Shown here: one piece after another, positions 31,698-45,888 of the stretch | Position numbering within the stretch: the first letter of the stretch is position 1 | How the letters are laid out: each line of letters starts with the position of its first letter | Origin: Plasmopara viticola | Lineage: Eukaryota; Oomycota; Peronosporomycetes; Peronosporales; Peronosporaceae | NCBI GenBank assembly: GCA_001695595.3 | Contig: MBPM02000004.1 | Span: 2,046,001-2,110,000 of the forward strand | Direction: 5' to 3' | DNA length: 64,000 nt | Program-made: the position numbers and the translations under genes | The notes under the pieces: model-generated | What the model saw: the letters and a program-made list of their open reading frames with translations, nothing else | What the model was told of the DNA's origin: nothing | The model's database searches: none

Positions 31698-34089
31698 ATA
31701 AGTAGTTTATGTTTCTACTCTTGTTGTGAGTACGGCTTCTTAACAAGGAAGTATAACTGCTAGTCTCGAAATGGACAAGAAATGACATTGTGCTATCGAA
31801 ATTTTCAAATTCTGGAGGCATGATTAGCTTGACTTCATGAGCGCCCAAATTCGTCCCAATTACCAGTCAGATCTTATTTCTGCTGCTCTCTTTTTTCGGT
31901 CAAAGTTCTTGGCTGACCGTCGGTCGGCCGAATATTGACCAGAACCTATCGAGAGTCGAAAGCTTTGTTTCATCACATTATTAAGGAAGGCTGCTTCCAT
32001 GAGAGATTGCTTTTAGGTAGTGTGCAGGTTATTTATTCATCTATTGTGGCTTTTATTTATGATACGCGCGGGCAGATAGCCGATCTGCTAAATTTTAGTC
32101 AAATTTTAGACTGTATTATATACTTGTAAGGTGGGGCTCACAACAAATCCGTAAATATACCCTTCTTTTGCATGAAAACGTGTTTTAATAGAAAATGTGC
32201 AAATTTGCTATAAAAGCATTTTATAATCGGTGCTTTTGTGTTTTCAAAAATAACAAAATCACGATTTTGACAGGTCTATAAAAGTGGTATTGTGCGATGC
32301 TTCACGACCCGGATCGGCAGACTTTTAAACTGATCAAGATCTCTCGGAGTCCAAGCGCGCTGGATCACGAACAATATCATTCTTGTGTCAGCTATTTAAT
32401 CCTTTGTTGCTTAAAATGTACTATCTTGTCTCTTAATAATTGTATCAAAAAGTGACTTAAAAACCAATCGAATTGTTTCTTTTTAGCACATTACAATATT
32501 ATGACGAGCATAATGTTTTGTGTCGGCCAACCAAATTCTCGTATATTTAGAACAGTCGTTTTCTACTCAAATTAAAGGTAAGTGTTGCAATCTAAACAAG
32601 AAATTGTGCGATATCTTGATTTGGAGATGCAAATTTTTGGGCTCTAGTAAGTTACAATGGAGATTTTACTACTCATCATTTCAGCAGATCCGAGAAATAA
32701 ATAGCTTAGTTTTGCTGCGTCCCAATTTTCATGTTAGGCCGTCGCTTCTTTATTTGTGATGCAAGTTTAGGGTAGTGTTTGCCCAGCTTTGCTTGAATCT
32801 GCAGTCAGTGGTGACAAGGTACGTGAGAGCGATTTTTATCAAGTGCGCTGGTACAGTCAACAAATATTGTTGTGCTAGTCGCGATCGACTCACTTAAAGG
32901 ACATCAATCACAGCTATCGACGATTATTGACTCCTAACATCGGGTACCAAGAGTAATTCATGCAGCAAGACTTACCAATCTGACTCGATGCGTACCATTA
33001 GCTGAGTCCACTTTCTTGGATTTTTGACATGTAGATTCTTACGAGTAAGCTTACCCTTATAATTCTCCGTACTCAATATTTATGGCTTTCTGCTCAGTCA
33101 AGAAATTAGCAACTATGAGCTCGTCGGCTCAGAAACTTTGATATCTCTGGCAGCGTCTCCGCTATGAGCGCACGAACCGTGACGCAATAACTAGTTAAAT
33201 AGTCATTTTTTTTGCGAATGGACTTCTTTTCGTCAAGTTCGAGTCGTTTGTGACAAATTAAATGTGGCATCTCGGCTCTCTCTTTCCAGACCTGTACAAC
33301 CCGCTTCTTGAAAAACTTTCGTTTAAAAAGTATAACTGTGTTATACACAAGCGAAGCTTTGCAACCTGCATCACCTGCATATAGCTGTGTAACACTGCTA
33401 TCAACATTAAAAACGCTATACATAGCGCTTTGGCAGCTTGTGTTGCCAGCCCAGCTTCTTTACCCGTCAGAGAAGGTCTCAAAATTGCTATTAGATTTAT
33501 CTTCGATTATTTCCATATTTTTAGGCGCGTACCTGCTAAGGCTTTTTATAGGTGTCAGACGCCTAGACAAGAACATGACTCCCTCAAGAGCTATTGCACG
33601 AAATTAAGCGGTCGGCACCTATGGACTTGCTCGCCAATTGATCCAGGAATTGTGCTTGCATGAACTGCGGCATGCTTTTAATCAGGTCATGCTTGCCCAT
33701 ATCAAGGACAAGCAATGATGTGATGCTGTCGATTGCTTAGAATCTTTTTCCGGGTTTATTTTGACTTCAGAGACATTTAAAATTTTGTTGCCAGCTAGTC
33801 GAGCTGTACCCGCAATTTTGTTGTGATTCTTAATGCAGCAGTAAACCGGAGGTCAACCATGCGTGTACTGACAGCACTCTATCATCATAACTAGAGTCTC
33901 GTATGAGAGCTTCCAGAATCTTAAAGGGTAAATTTCAAAGTGTGCACTGAGGAGAGCAGTGTCGCTGCTGCCCAGTGGCGGGATAACAATGTGGATCTTT
34001 GTATCACTTAAATATAGATAACGATTCTTAAAGAGAACCTGTGCCCATGGAACTATAAAATCACCAGTCATCAGTACGGACCGATTACC

Positions 34090-34584
34090 CTATTGGTTGG
34101 TGCAAAAAATCTCGATGGGTGCAACGCTTATATTCAAAGTGTTCAGGATAAATTGATGAGTAAAAACGAAGTAGTCAGCGGATTCCCCGATAGGGTCCTG
34201 TGGACCAAAAAGCTCCCTAAGCATGGTATTCCGGCACCTCTGAAAGGCGAATTTGGTTGCAACTGTACTAATCCTAAAGAGTGCTTTAAATTGCGTTTCT
34301 GTAATTGCTGCATGTGTTTGGAAAAGGTGAGTGCAAGGCGGGACTTCTTTTATTCTATCGTTGAAAATGTCACCTGACTTCCTCGAGAATTGGCGTCTCA
34401 GACAATCTCTTATTTCATAATTATATTCGCGTTTCCTGTGCTTACCCACAAGAAACCGCGAACACTGGTGAGCTTCTCTGCTCGCTGAAAGCACATTATT
34501 GTCAACTGTTCTTTCGCTGTATATTTTGTATATAGACGTCTTAGTCGGATTGGTTGCATGGGTAAGGCGCTCCGCCGGTGGCAT
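34090..34584 (-). CDS. Uncertain 164-aa open frame
   Basis: An ATG-started frame of 164 codons in otherwise gene-free DNA. It has no recognised domain, signal peptide or membrane segment, and a plus-strand frame overlaps it almost fully. Its start (MPPAERLTHATNPTK) reads like ordered protein. It may be a fragment of a mobile-element protein or chance. Confidence 0.2.
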   Translation of the reverse strand: MPPAERLTHATNPTKTSIYKIYSERTVDNNVLSASREAHQCSRFLVGKHRKREYNYEIRDCLRRQFSRKSGDIFNDRIKEVPPCTHLFQTHAAITETQFKALFRISTVATKFAFQRCRNTMLRELFGPQDPIGESADYFVFTHQFILNTLNISVAPIEIFCTNQ

Positions 34585-35093
34585 ACGATTTCAAGTTGCT
34601 TGAACTCTGGAGTGTAACTTTTTTCGCAGAGCTCGAGCGCCAGGAAGCGTTATAGCTTTACATATGCTCGCCATAAAAGCCAGTAAATTAGAAGCAGCAC
34701 ATTCGGAAAAGCGTACAATTCATGCTTGTTAGTGTAGGTAGACAGTCAACTTGCGTTGGCATAGATTTAAGTGCAAAGTTCTTTTTGGTGTGACTGGGCC
34801 ACACAGCACCTAGCGCAGAGTGCAAGTAGGTATGCACGTAGGTATGTGATTTTGCAAGTCTTTATAGATATTAATTTGGTTTGCATGCGTTGATAATTCG
34901 TGATCGCAAGTGTGACAAACTATCAGCTATTATTTTTATTACTATATATAAATGTAAAGGAACTATAGTATCATACCATTGTTATAAAGTGCAGCGAGCT
35001 TTTAAGACTGCTCATAACGGTTATCAAAAAGGCTAATCGCGTTTTCGATGCCGCTAAATTTGCACGTGCTTCACATGTTCAAAAAGCACACAG

Positions 35094-36149
35094 ATGGCAG
35101 ACCCAAGTTTTTTGGTGGTGGACACCATCATTCAAAAACTGCTGAGCGTACAGGACAAACCATCGCAGACTGAAGTTACTGACATCACCACGGACGAAGT
35201 GTTAATGCTATGTCGCAAAGCTCGTATGGTACGTAGAGTCGTCCTGTTGACCAAAATCTAAGCAATAACCTCTTGTTTCGTTCAGATATTTCTAGAGCAA
35301 CCACCACTTGTGGAAGTTCCCGCGCCTATCAACATTTGTGGCGACACACATGGTCAATATTCAGATTTGTTGCGGCTGTTTGAGATGGGGGGCTTTCCAG
35401 ACGAACAGCGCTATCTCTTTCTCGGAGATTACGTCGATCGTGCCATGCAGAGCATTGAGACCATCTGCCTCCTCTTTGCGTATAAAATCAAGTACCCAGA
35501 GCAGCTGTACTTGCTTCGAGGAAACCACGAATGCGCTTCGATTAATCGCATCTACGGGTTCTACGATGAGTGTAAACGTCGCTACTCTGTCAAGATCTGG
35601 CGCACCTTTGGTGATTGTTTTAACTGCATGCCAATCTCTGCTGTAGTAGCAGAAAAGGTGAGTTTCTAAATCGTCACGAGTTTGTTGAATTGAATATAGT
35701 ACTTTACAACTTCTGCTGTTGACCAGATTTTTTGCACACACGGCGGCCTTTCACCCGATTTGCACACGCTCGATCAAATTCGAAACATTCAACGTCCAAC
35801 CGACGTGCCGGACGAAGGTTTACTGTGCGATTTGCTCTGGTCAGACCCCGATCCGGAATGCCAGGGCTGGACTGAAAGCGATCGAGGCGTGTCGTACATT
35901 TTTGGCGCGGACATCGTCGAACAGTTTTTGAGTACGCATGACCTCGAGCTCGTTTGCCGAGCGCATCAGGTCGTCTCGGACGGGTACGAATTTTTTGCCG
36001 GACGCAAACTTGTGACGATTTTCTCGGCCCCAAACTATTGCAACGAATTTGACAATGCGGGTGCAATGTTGGTGGTGAATGAGAAACTTTGCTGTGGCTT
36101 TAAAGTACTTGCGTCTTTTGATAAACGAATACAGCTCAAACATTCTTGA
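35094..36149 (+). CDS. Serine/threonine phosphatase PP1 catalytic subunit, divergent
   Basis: Three exons (35094-35228, 35286-35657, 35727-36149) with short GT-AG introns give 309 aa, close to the usual PP1 length. Metal-binding and catalytic motifs are all there: [50 protein letters not shown] and [15 protein letters not shown]. The PP1-type [20 protein letters not shown] stretch separates it from PP2A and calcineurin. It differs from consensus PP1 at GDIHG (I to T) and at GDYVDRGKQS (GK to AM). PP1 removes phosphate from Ser/Thr with targeting subunits that set location. It converges on the TPR gene 69 bp away. Confidence 0.93.
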
Positions 36150-36218
36150 CGAGACGGACACCCGGGGCGGCTCTTTTGTCTTTTGATATGAAATGTTTCA
36201 TTGCATGATTGTTGTTCT

Positions 36219-38440
36219 TTACTGGCGCTGCAAGATCTCGAGCCGGAAGAGTGGCGGTCGAGCACATCGCTCGTTCGGATTCAATCGGGTTGCTATCATC
36301 TTCTCCTCAATCTCGTCTTCATCAAAGTTTAGAGACATAGACGCGTTTTGAGCTGATAGGGCCTCGACCGCTTCGTGGTACTTGGTACAAGCACTATCTC
36401 GCTCCTGTATAAGCTTTTGTAAGCCACGTTGCGCTAATGTACCAGTGCCCTTAACTCGAGCACAAAGCCTGACGACTTGAGACGTCAGAGCGTTGGCTAA
36501 CGAGCGGTACGCGTCTGCACGATACTGCAAGCTATCATGCTTCTCGCACAGCCGTACGAAACCTCTGCACTCTACCAAACGGCGATCTAGTATCTTTGCA
36601 GTCTCACTCTCGCTTTGTGGCTTGACGAATGAGCTTTCGTACACACTTACAATTTGCTTTTGTGCCAGGAGCTGTTGCTGAACGTCTTCCACCTGTATAG
36701 CAAGTGCACGTTGCTTCATCGAAACTTGCAAGGGATCCAGGGAAACACTAGTCTGGTTGCGTTCTGCGGGTGCAATACCTGCTGGTCCTTCAAGTCTCAA
36801 AACTTCACAAAGCGCAGAACTCAAACCTGCATACGCTATCAATTGGTCCCGCTTTGAATCCAACACCACGGAGAGTTCAAGGACTTCACGCCAAAGAGAA
36901 ATTGCCTCTTGATATCGAGTAGTGAAATTGGCAACAGTCGCCAAATTTCGTAAAGCACGGTGCTGGGCATCAAGATCTTCTTGCTGAAGTGCTAGCGTCA
37001 GGTCTCGTTTGTGAGAGTGCTCGGCAAGCGCAAACTCACCTTGCATGAGTTGTGTGCATCCGATGTAGCTGAATAAACGACCTTGTAGCTTTGCAACGAT
37101 GGGCGCACTGTTCGCCATAGTTTGGGACTTGACGCTTGCTGCAGGGTTTTCAAAACCTGCCGATTCGGCTTCACTTATAGCTTTCAAGCTCTGGTCTTGC
37201 TCGACATCGACCTTTGAAAGCTCTTTGAGTTGCTCCATTGCGCTAAGAAACTCGTCATCAGCAGCAGAAAAGTCACTTCGGTAATATTCTTCCTCGCCGC
37301 GACAACATTGTGTAAGCACGCATAGGATACGGTCGGGTTCAGGCAAACTCTTCATGAGATTTTCACTTTCAAGAAATAAATCTCTTGGTGTTTTTGCGAA
37401 CGGCCCCGACACCGTAGCCGCTTTTCCTTCGGTAGAACCCCACGCGTCTGTCTCGTTGCCTGCAAGTGGAAGGGGTAGTTGACTTTGCAGACCTGTTTCG
37501 CGACCGTCGTCTAGTCCGTCGTCATAGAATTCTTCACTTTCATCCCAATCGTGGCCCAAATATGACAACGCAAGCCCAAGATGGTACTTGACAATCGCTT
37601 GTTGTTTCAAGTCCTTGCTCTGCTGTGCAGCACGATACGAGGACGTAAACAAGCTCAAGGCACGCTCGACGTTTCTCTGCTCGAGGCAAAAGATCCCAAG
37701 AGTATTGTGTGCGCGTGAAATGAGATGCGGATCCTGTGCACGATCTGCTAGAGACACAGCCCACTTGGCATGTTTATAGGCTTGTTTCGATTTGTTTTGC
37801 GCCTTGTAAATGCTCGAGAGCACTTTGAGACAGCACAGGTATTAGTACGACAATCACAACCGCAAGAGAAGGCAGCAGCAGTGCACATACATGTCATGGC
37901 CATGCTTCGAGCTCTAACATCATCGTTCGATTCTTTGCTCCGGTCCACGGCGTCTTTGTTGATTACTGATTGAGCTGCGAGCTCAGCGTCAACGGTGTTG
38001 CCTCGCGCATGCAAGAAGAGAGCGTAGTTTGCTGCCACAATCTTGTCGCCCGGCGGCTTCATCGATCCGGTACTCACGTCCCGTGGAAACGCAGTAGCCT
38101 TCAACAGATACTCCATGGCTTCATTCTCACTCCCAGCTCGAAAGGACGTGGCGGCCAGCCAGTTTAGTGTATTACTTCTTAAAGCTCCTGCCATTGCCGT
38201 GTTGACAACTGTCTCATCGCTAAGACTTGTCAAAAGTTGTTGAAAGTACGTTTGAGCAAGACGGAACTCTTCATACTCGGTGCACAATACACCGATCTGG
38301 TATCGCAACTCAAGCACAAGTTGCATGTGAGATGAAGCATTGGTGCCGTCTGGAGGTTCGGCTGCTAGAACATTGCGTAGCTCTTGCGACAATGCTGCAA
38401 ATTGCGCCTGGAAGTGCTGACGCCGACGCGCTCTTTCCAT
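36219..38440 (-). CDS. TPR-repeat protein, function unknown
   Basis: Two exons, 37891-38440 and 36219-37822, joined by a 68-nt intron with a GTATGT donor and a TACTAAT branch site, give 717 aa. Repeated 34-residue helix pairs are visible: RYQIGVLCTEYEEFRLAQTYF, SRAHNTLGIFCLEQRNVERALSLF, IVKYHLGLALSYLG, FSYIGCTQLMQGEFALAEHSH and ALRNLATVANFTTRYQEAISLW. The spacing fits tetratricopeptide repeats that build a scaffold for partner peptides. An acidic linker near residues 280-330 splits two TPR blocks. No enzyme domain is seen. Its place beside CCDC113 hints at, but does not show, a ciliary role. The start is the first ATG in the frame. Confidence 0.8.
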
Positions 38441-38523
38441 CGACAACGATAAAGAAACGGTTTTGAACAATTGTGTCGCTTTAGATGCTATTCCAGGGCT
38501 TATCCTACGTTAAAATGGCTATT

Positions 38524-39604
38524 TTATTGTTGCGAGTGTTTCGCACGATGAAGCTTGAGCGCACGTTCCGCGATCTCCACCTTTCGCTCGTAGTTCTTGA
38601 CTTCTTGCTGCAACTCGTACGCTTTCGCCTTCTGTGCAACGTAGTCGAGAATCTGTGGCATATCTTTGCTTGGCTCTGCGGCCTGTTGCAGCTGCAATGC
38701 TTTCAATCGCCTCATTTCTTTCTGGTTCGTGTCTTCTACCAGCGCAGTCTCTGCAATCATCTTTTCATTCAGCTCGGTGCGTGTGACGATCTCTCGTTGG
38801 ATCGCCTCACTCTCTTCAAGCAACTCATGCAAACGCTTCTTCAGAGTATTCAACACTTGGACTGTACTACCAGTGGTCTGTTTCAGACGCAACAGCTCTT
38901 CGTTCCGTTCTTCAATCTTGGCCACAAATTGCTTGTTCTCGATTTGCAGCTGATGAAAGTCAATATAGTGGAAAGCGTCGCCCATTTCTTCCTTGTAACG
39001 AAGCTGAGCATCGATCTTTTGGGCTTGGCTCTTGAGTGTGGCATTCTTCAGTCGCAGTTTTTCAATCAAAGCGTCCTTCTGGCGTAGCTTCTCTTCCATG
39101 TAGCGAATCATCTTCTCGGCAATCGTCTTGCCGGTCCGAAAGTTTTCTGCGCCCACAACAATGTCACGTTTAAACTCGTACGCGTCTTTCTTGAGCTCTG
39201 CCGTGCGAATGTCCGTCTCTTCCAGCACCGCGCGCAACGTGTCAATGAGTCGCTCGGACGAGCGTTTCGTCTCTTCAAGCTCTTTCTGCGCCGTCTCGAG
39301 CTCCGTGCTACAAATTTCGTTCTTCTGATTGATCGTGAGCGTCGCTTGGGGACGTACGCGCCGTTGCCTCGTGCCACCCATCTTCTTGTCTCGATCCATC
39401 GGCTTCTCTTCGTCGTCACTGCCAGTAGTAGGCTGGCCATTGTGTTGCAAATACGACTCCAGCAGCTCATTCTCGTGTCTCAACACGTCGTTCTGATGCG
39501 TCAAGTTGTCGAGCTGCATCAACTCTTAGTGCTCAACTACATTACTACCACATACAATCATGCCCTACCTTGGCTTCCAAGTCCTCCACATCCTCTTCGC
39601 TCAT
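38524..39604 (-). CDS. CCDC113: CCDC113/CFAP263 axonemal coiled-coil protein
   Basis: Two exons, 39569-39604 and 38524-39513, joined with an intact frame, give 341 aa. Almost the whole protein is coiled coil. The conserved family core is clear: ENFRTGKTIAEKMIRYMEEK, LRQKDALIEKLRLKN, KEEMGDAFHYIDFHQLQIEN, LLRLKQTTGSTVQVLNTLKK and KNYERKVEIAERALK. In ciliates and animals CCDC113 works with CCDC96 inside the axoneme and helps regulate ciliary beating. That predicts a role in the zoospore flagellum here. The first exon codes only 12 residues (MSEEDVEDLEAK). It is divergent from the zinc-finger/Nudix gene, 123 bp between start codons. Confidence 0.88.
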
Positions 39605-39727
39605 GCTCTTTTCGCCGCACTTCAACACGGCCGTCGTTTCACGTTTTCGTGCCTTCTCACACCCATCTTGTGCTTTTTCCGTGTCTAACAGTACTTTTTT
39701 GATTTTGTCAAAACTTATACTTGCGTG
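39605..39727. promoter_or_regulatory. Likely shared promoter of CCDC113 and Nudix gene
   Basis: This is the 123-bp gap between divergent start codons. I see no named element, but both promoters must lie here or inside the first exons. Confidence 0.45.
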
Positions 39728-40945
39728 ATGATGCAATTAAAAAGGACGAGGCAGGTCTCGATGAAGCGGGCACTCGTGATCCGCAACGTCTCGAGCCATG
39801 ACGTGCCTCTCGACAACCTCGACAATGCGTGCGTCCAAGCCTGTTGTCACAAAGGATTCGTAACGGAGCTTGCGGTCAATGACGAGCAAGACGTGAGGCA
39901 CCAGCTCACGCAGACGCACGCCCGCTCCAACGCGAGCACCGACCGGCGCTTCTACCAGCAGACGCCGTCCATGCGCGCTCCCTTTGACGTCGTGTTGTTT
40001 CGCGCCTCGGGGCTCTCCGAACGTCGTTTGTATCCACTTCTCCACACGATACGGACAATGAGCAAGCAGATTTTCCTCTGTGTCTTTAGTCCACAGCTGG
40101 CCGAGCATCCCATGGCTCGCTACCAATGCTTTCAGGAAGGAGCGTCCATGGTTACCGACTCGTTAGATGCTGTACGGGACGTGCTGACGTATATTGCGTC
40201 TTGTGGACACGAACATGGCGGTACTTCCCATGCCAGACGGAAATCGAGAGGCAGAGCTAGCGGACGCGACGACTTTACGTGTCCATTCTGTGGGATGAAG
40301 GACATGAACGAAGATCAATTATGGAAACATTGTCCAATGTATCATATCAATGAAAAGAATACAGACGGGATCAATTGCCCAATCTGTCGAGAAACGCCAC
40401 GAGGACCGTTTCAAGTTCACATGTATAACGCGCATGGACCACCTGGACGACACGAGATGACGAGCGAGTTCCACATGGCCGACTCGACGCTCTACTCGTT
40501 TGCCCTCGTGGTGTGTCATAATAAAAAGTACAATCGTTTCTTGCTCGTGCAGGAATTTGCCAACTCTGGCTACTGGCTGCCGGGCGGACGTATCGATAGT
40601 GGCGAGAACCCCGCAGAGGCTGCGATTCGAGAGACAAAGGAAGAGGCAGGGATTGACATTCGTTTGACAGGAGTGTTAAAGCTCGAGTACCATCCGAAAC
40701 AAGACCGCAATGGGAGCGAATATGTGCGCATGCGCTTTATTTTTTACGCAGAGCCAGTGGATTGTGACCAACCACCCAAGTCGATTCCAGACTACGAAAG
40801 CGCTGGAGCCACGTGGTGTCGGGCTGATCAAGTCGCGTCGTTGCCGCTCCGTGGGAATGAGCCCGTCACGTATTTTGATCACATCGCGTCAGGAAAGCCC
40901 GTCTATCCACTCGATCTCATTTACATGACGTCGTCTTCGTCGTAA
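39728..40945 (+). CDS. Receiver-like / zinc-finger / Nudix hydrolase fusion
   Basis: The single-exon product is 405 aa (or 404 from the second ATG). The C-terminal part is a Nudix hydrolase with a complete box, GRIDSGENPAEAAIRETKEEAGI, followed by LKLEYHPKQD and FIFYAEP; Nudix enzymes cleave nucleoside diphosphates linked to another group. The middle has two C2H2-like zinc knuckles: CPFCGMKDMNEDQLWKHC and CPICRETPRGPFQVHMYNAH. The N-terminal 150 residues have alternating strand and helix blocks (FDVVLFRASGL, KQIFLCVFSPQL, CFQEGASMVTDSLDAVRDVL) like a response-regulator receiver fold, though the phospho-acceptor is unclear. The Nudix and zinc calls are firm, the receiver call is tentative. Substrate unknown. 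Confidence 0.88.
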   Translation: MMQLKRTRQVSMKRALVIRNVSSHDVPLDNLDNACVQACCHKGFVTELAVNDEQDVRHQLTQTHARSNASTDRRFYQQTPSMRAPFDVVLFRASGLSERRLYPLLHTIRTMSKQIFLCVFSPQLAEHPMARYQCFQEGASMVTDSLDAVRDVLTYIASCGHEHGGTSHARRKSRGRASGRDDFTCPFCGMKDMNEDQLWKHCPMYHINEKNTDGINCPICRETPRGPFQVHMYNAHGPPGRHEMTSEFHMADSTLYSFALVVCHNKKYNRFLLVQEFANSGYWLPGGRIDSGENPAEAAIRETKEEAGIDIRLTGVLKLEYHPKQDRNGSEYVRMRFIFYAEPVDCDQPPKSIPDYESAGATWCRADQVASLPLRGNEPVTYFDHIASGKPVYPLDLIYMTSSSS

Positions 40946-40954
40946 ATGCTACAG

Positions 40955-42349
40955 CTAAGGTTGGTAGACGTCGCGATGATTTCGCCGAAGGAATTTGACG
41001 AATGCACTGATTAAAGTGAGTCTTGGCAGTGCATTGCTGTGTTTTCGCTGTATAAAGTGGAGCGAAGTGTCAGCAATATTGCAAAGCCATTCAAAATAGA
41101 GAATTTAGGTGAGCCCATACCTGATGCTTTTCAATCTTAAGTCGTTCGTAGGGAAGCTTATGTAGCTGAAGCCAGTGCCTGTCACCAAGTGTGGCTTTCT
41201 GCATACGGTCCTGAAGACGAAAGTACGGGAACAGCAGCATGGGAAAGCGTTTGTGCAAGCTTTTGAACGCATCAAAGTCGATGACACTGGGTTTGTTTCG
41301 GTCCAACTCTGTCGAAGCGTTGGTAATTTTGCTCTGGAGTTTAGACTGCCCGTCGTTGACCATACTGACGAGGCATTGTAGTTCGTTGTCGCCAATATAG
41401 CCCGAAGCGGAAGGGTCGAACGTATTAAAAGCGACTGTCGATTAAACCAGACAAGCAGAAAAGATGAAAAGAAACATATTGACGTTGTAGATGCACAGGT
41501 GGACTTACAGCGGAGGATCTCGTCGCGTGTGTACATACAATACAACACAAGCGCATGGATAAACTCTTCAAAGTCAATCTATTCGCAACATTGCAAGCGT
41601 CAGCAACGAGGGACAAACACATCTTCAGTGGTGCTCACAGTTCCATTGCTGTCGGCATCAATCATGCGGAATAGTCCATCAAAGAACGGCGACTTTGTCT
41701 CATCAATAAACTCGAAAAACTCGTCGCAGTCAATCAAACCGCTCGAGCTGCAGATCATAACAACAATTGCTCAAGCTTTTCGACAGCTATCGATTTGGTG
41801 TGTCACGTACTCGAGGTCGATCTGCTTGAAGCACGTCTTAAATTTTTTGAGCTCGTATTGTCCTACTGCACGGCATAAATTGAGCGACAGGTTGAGCGCA
41901 TGGGTTCAAGCAACAAACTCACGCTGGTACTTTACGACAATGGCAATCGTCGCAGGACGAGTAAGGAGTATGTCGTTTGCACGGAACCGCATCGATGTGC
42001 GCTGGAAATTAATCGGTAAAGAGGTGCTAGAAATTTGTGAGTCGTTGATTCTCGATACCATAGACGGCGACTTTCTCTTCTCGGTTGGCCATTCATCTCT
42101 TGATTCCTTTCTCTCGCCAGGTTTGCTGCCGTGTTTTCTTAAATTAGCTTTTGCATTGGGTGGTCGTAGATCCGGGAGACTACCAGTATGACGATGCAGC
42201 CGTGAAAAGTCTTGTTTCCGCTCTGCAAGTTTACAAGTTCCGGTGCCGATGTCAAGATCCCTGAGATTGCTTTCGTTTCCATCGAGCAAAGGCGGTCGAC
42301 TGACTGGTGGAAGGGTCACAGTGTGAGTTACCCTGCGTTTCGGTACCAT
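40955..42349 (-). CDS. EF-hand calcium-binding protein, six exons
   Basis: The gene is split into short exons and appears only after splicing: 41923-42349, 41811-41865, 41639-41747, 41509-41578, 41121-41434 and 40955-41047, giving 355 aa. The N-terminal 142 residues are basic and Ser/Pro-rich. Then come EF-hand loops: DLDSSGLIDCDE and DADSNGTIDFEE, both with all standard calcium ligands, a weaker DPSASGYIGDNE, and a degenerate fourth hand. Two of the loops are cut by introns (E2/E3 and E3/E4). The last exon rests on a GCTGAC branch site, a pyrimidine tract and an in-frame stop; if it is not used, the protein would end nine residues after the E5 donor. The product is likely a calcium sensor of the calcineurin-B/centrin kind. 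It ends 9 bp from the Nudix gene. Confidence 0.8.
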
Positions 42350-42525
42350 GAGACTTGAATGAAAGTATCCGTGTTACAAAGGCAGTTTCTTTACAATACA
42401 CGAAAATATAGTAATCCCCTTCTGGAGAGATCAAAGCCTTAAAATTACGAAAAAAGAAACATATGAACGGCGTTTGTCCGCAAGCGCTATTTCAGGCGCC
42501 TCAGCAGCAATGACGAAAACGTTGC

Positions 42526-45888
<3,363 letters not shown>

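Larger units (their letters stand above)
26716..35093. other. AT-rich gene desert with decayed repeats
   Basis: More than 8 kb carry no gene I can support. Several short plus-strand open pieces (27411-27671, 28100-28300, 29466-29705, 29965-30183) have coding-like composition but are broken by stops and lack ATG starts, so they may be remains of a mobile-element polyprotein. A 41-nt sequence occurs twice (28463 and 31656), and a TTACCC-type degenerate repeat lies near 31262-31455. No tRNA, rRNA or CRISPR array was recognised. Confidence 0.5.

Noticed and set aside
34550..34584. Possible tRNA-like stretch (GGGTAAGGCGCTCCGCCGGTGGCA)
   Set aside because: No full cloverleaf and no matching T-arm or acceptor stem could be built.
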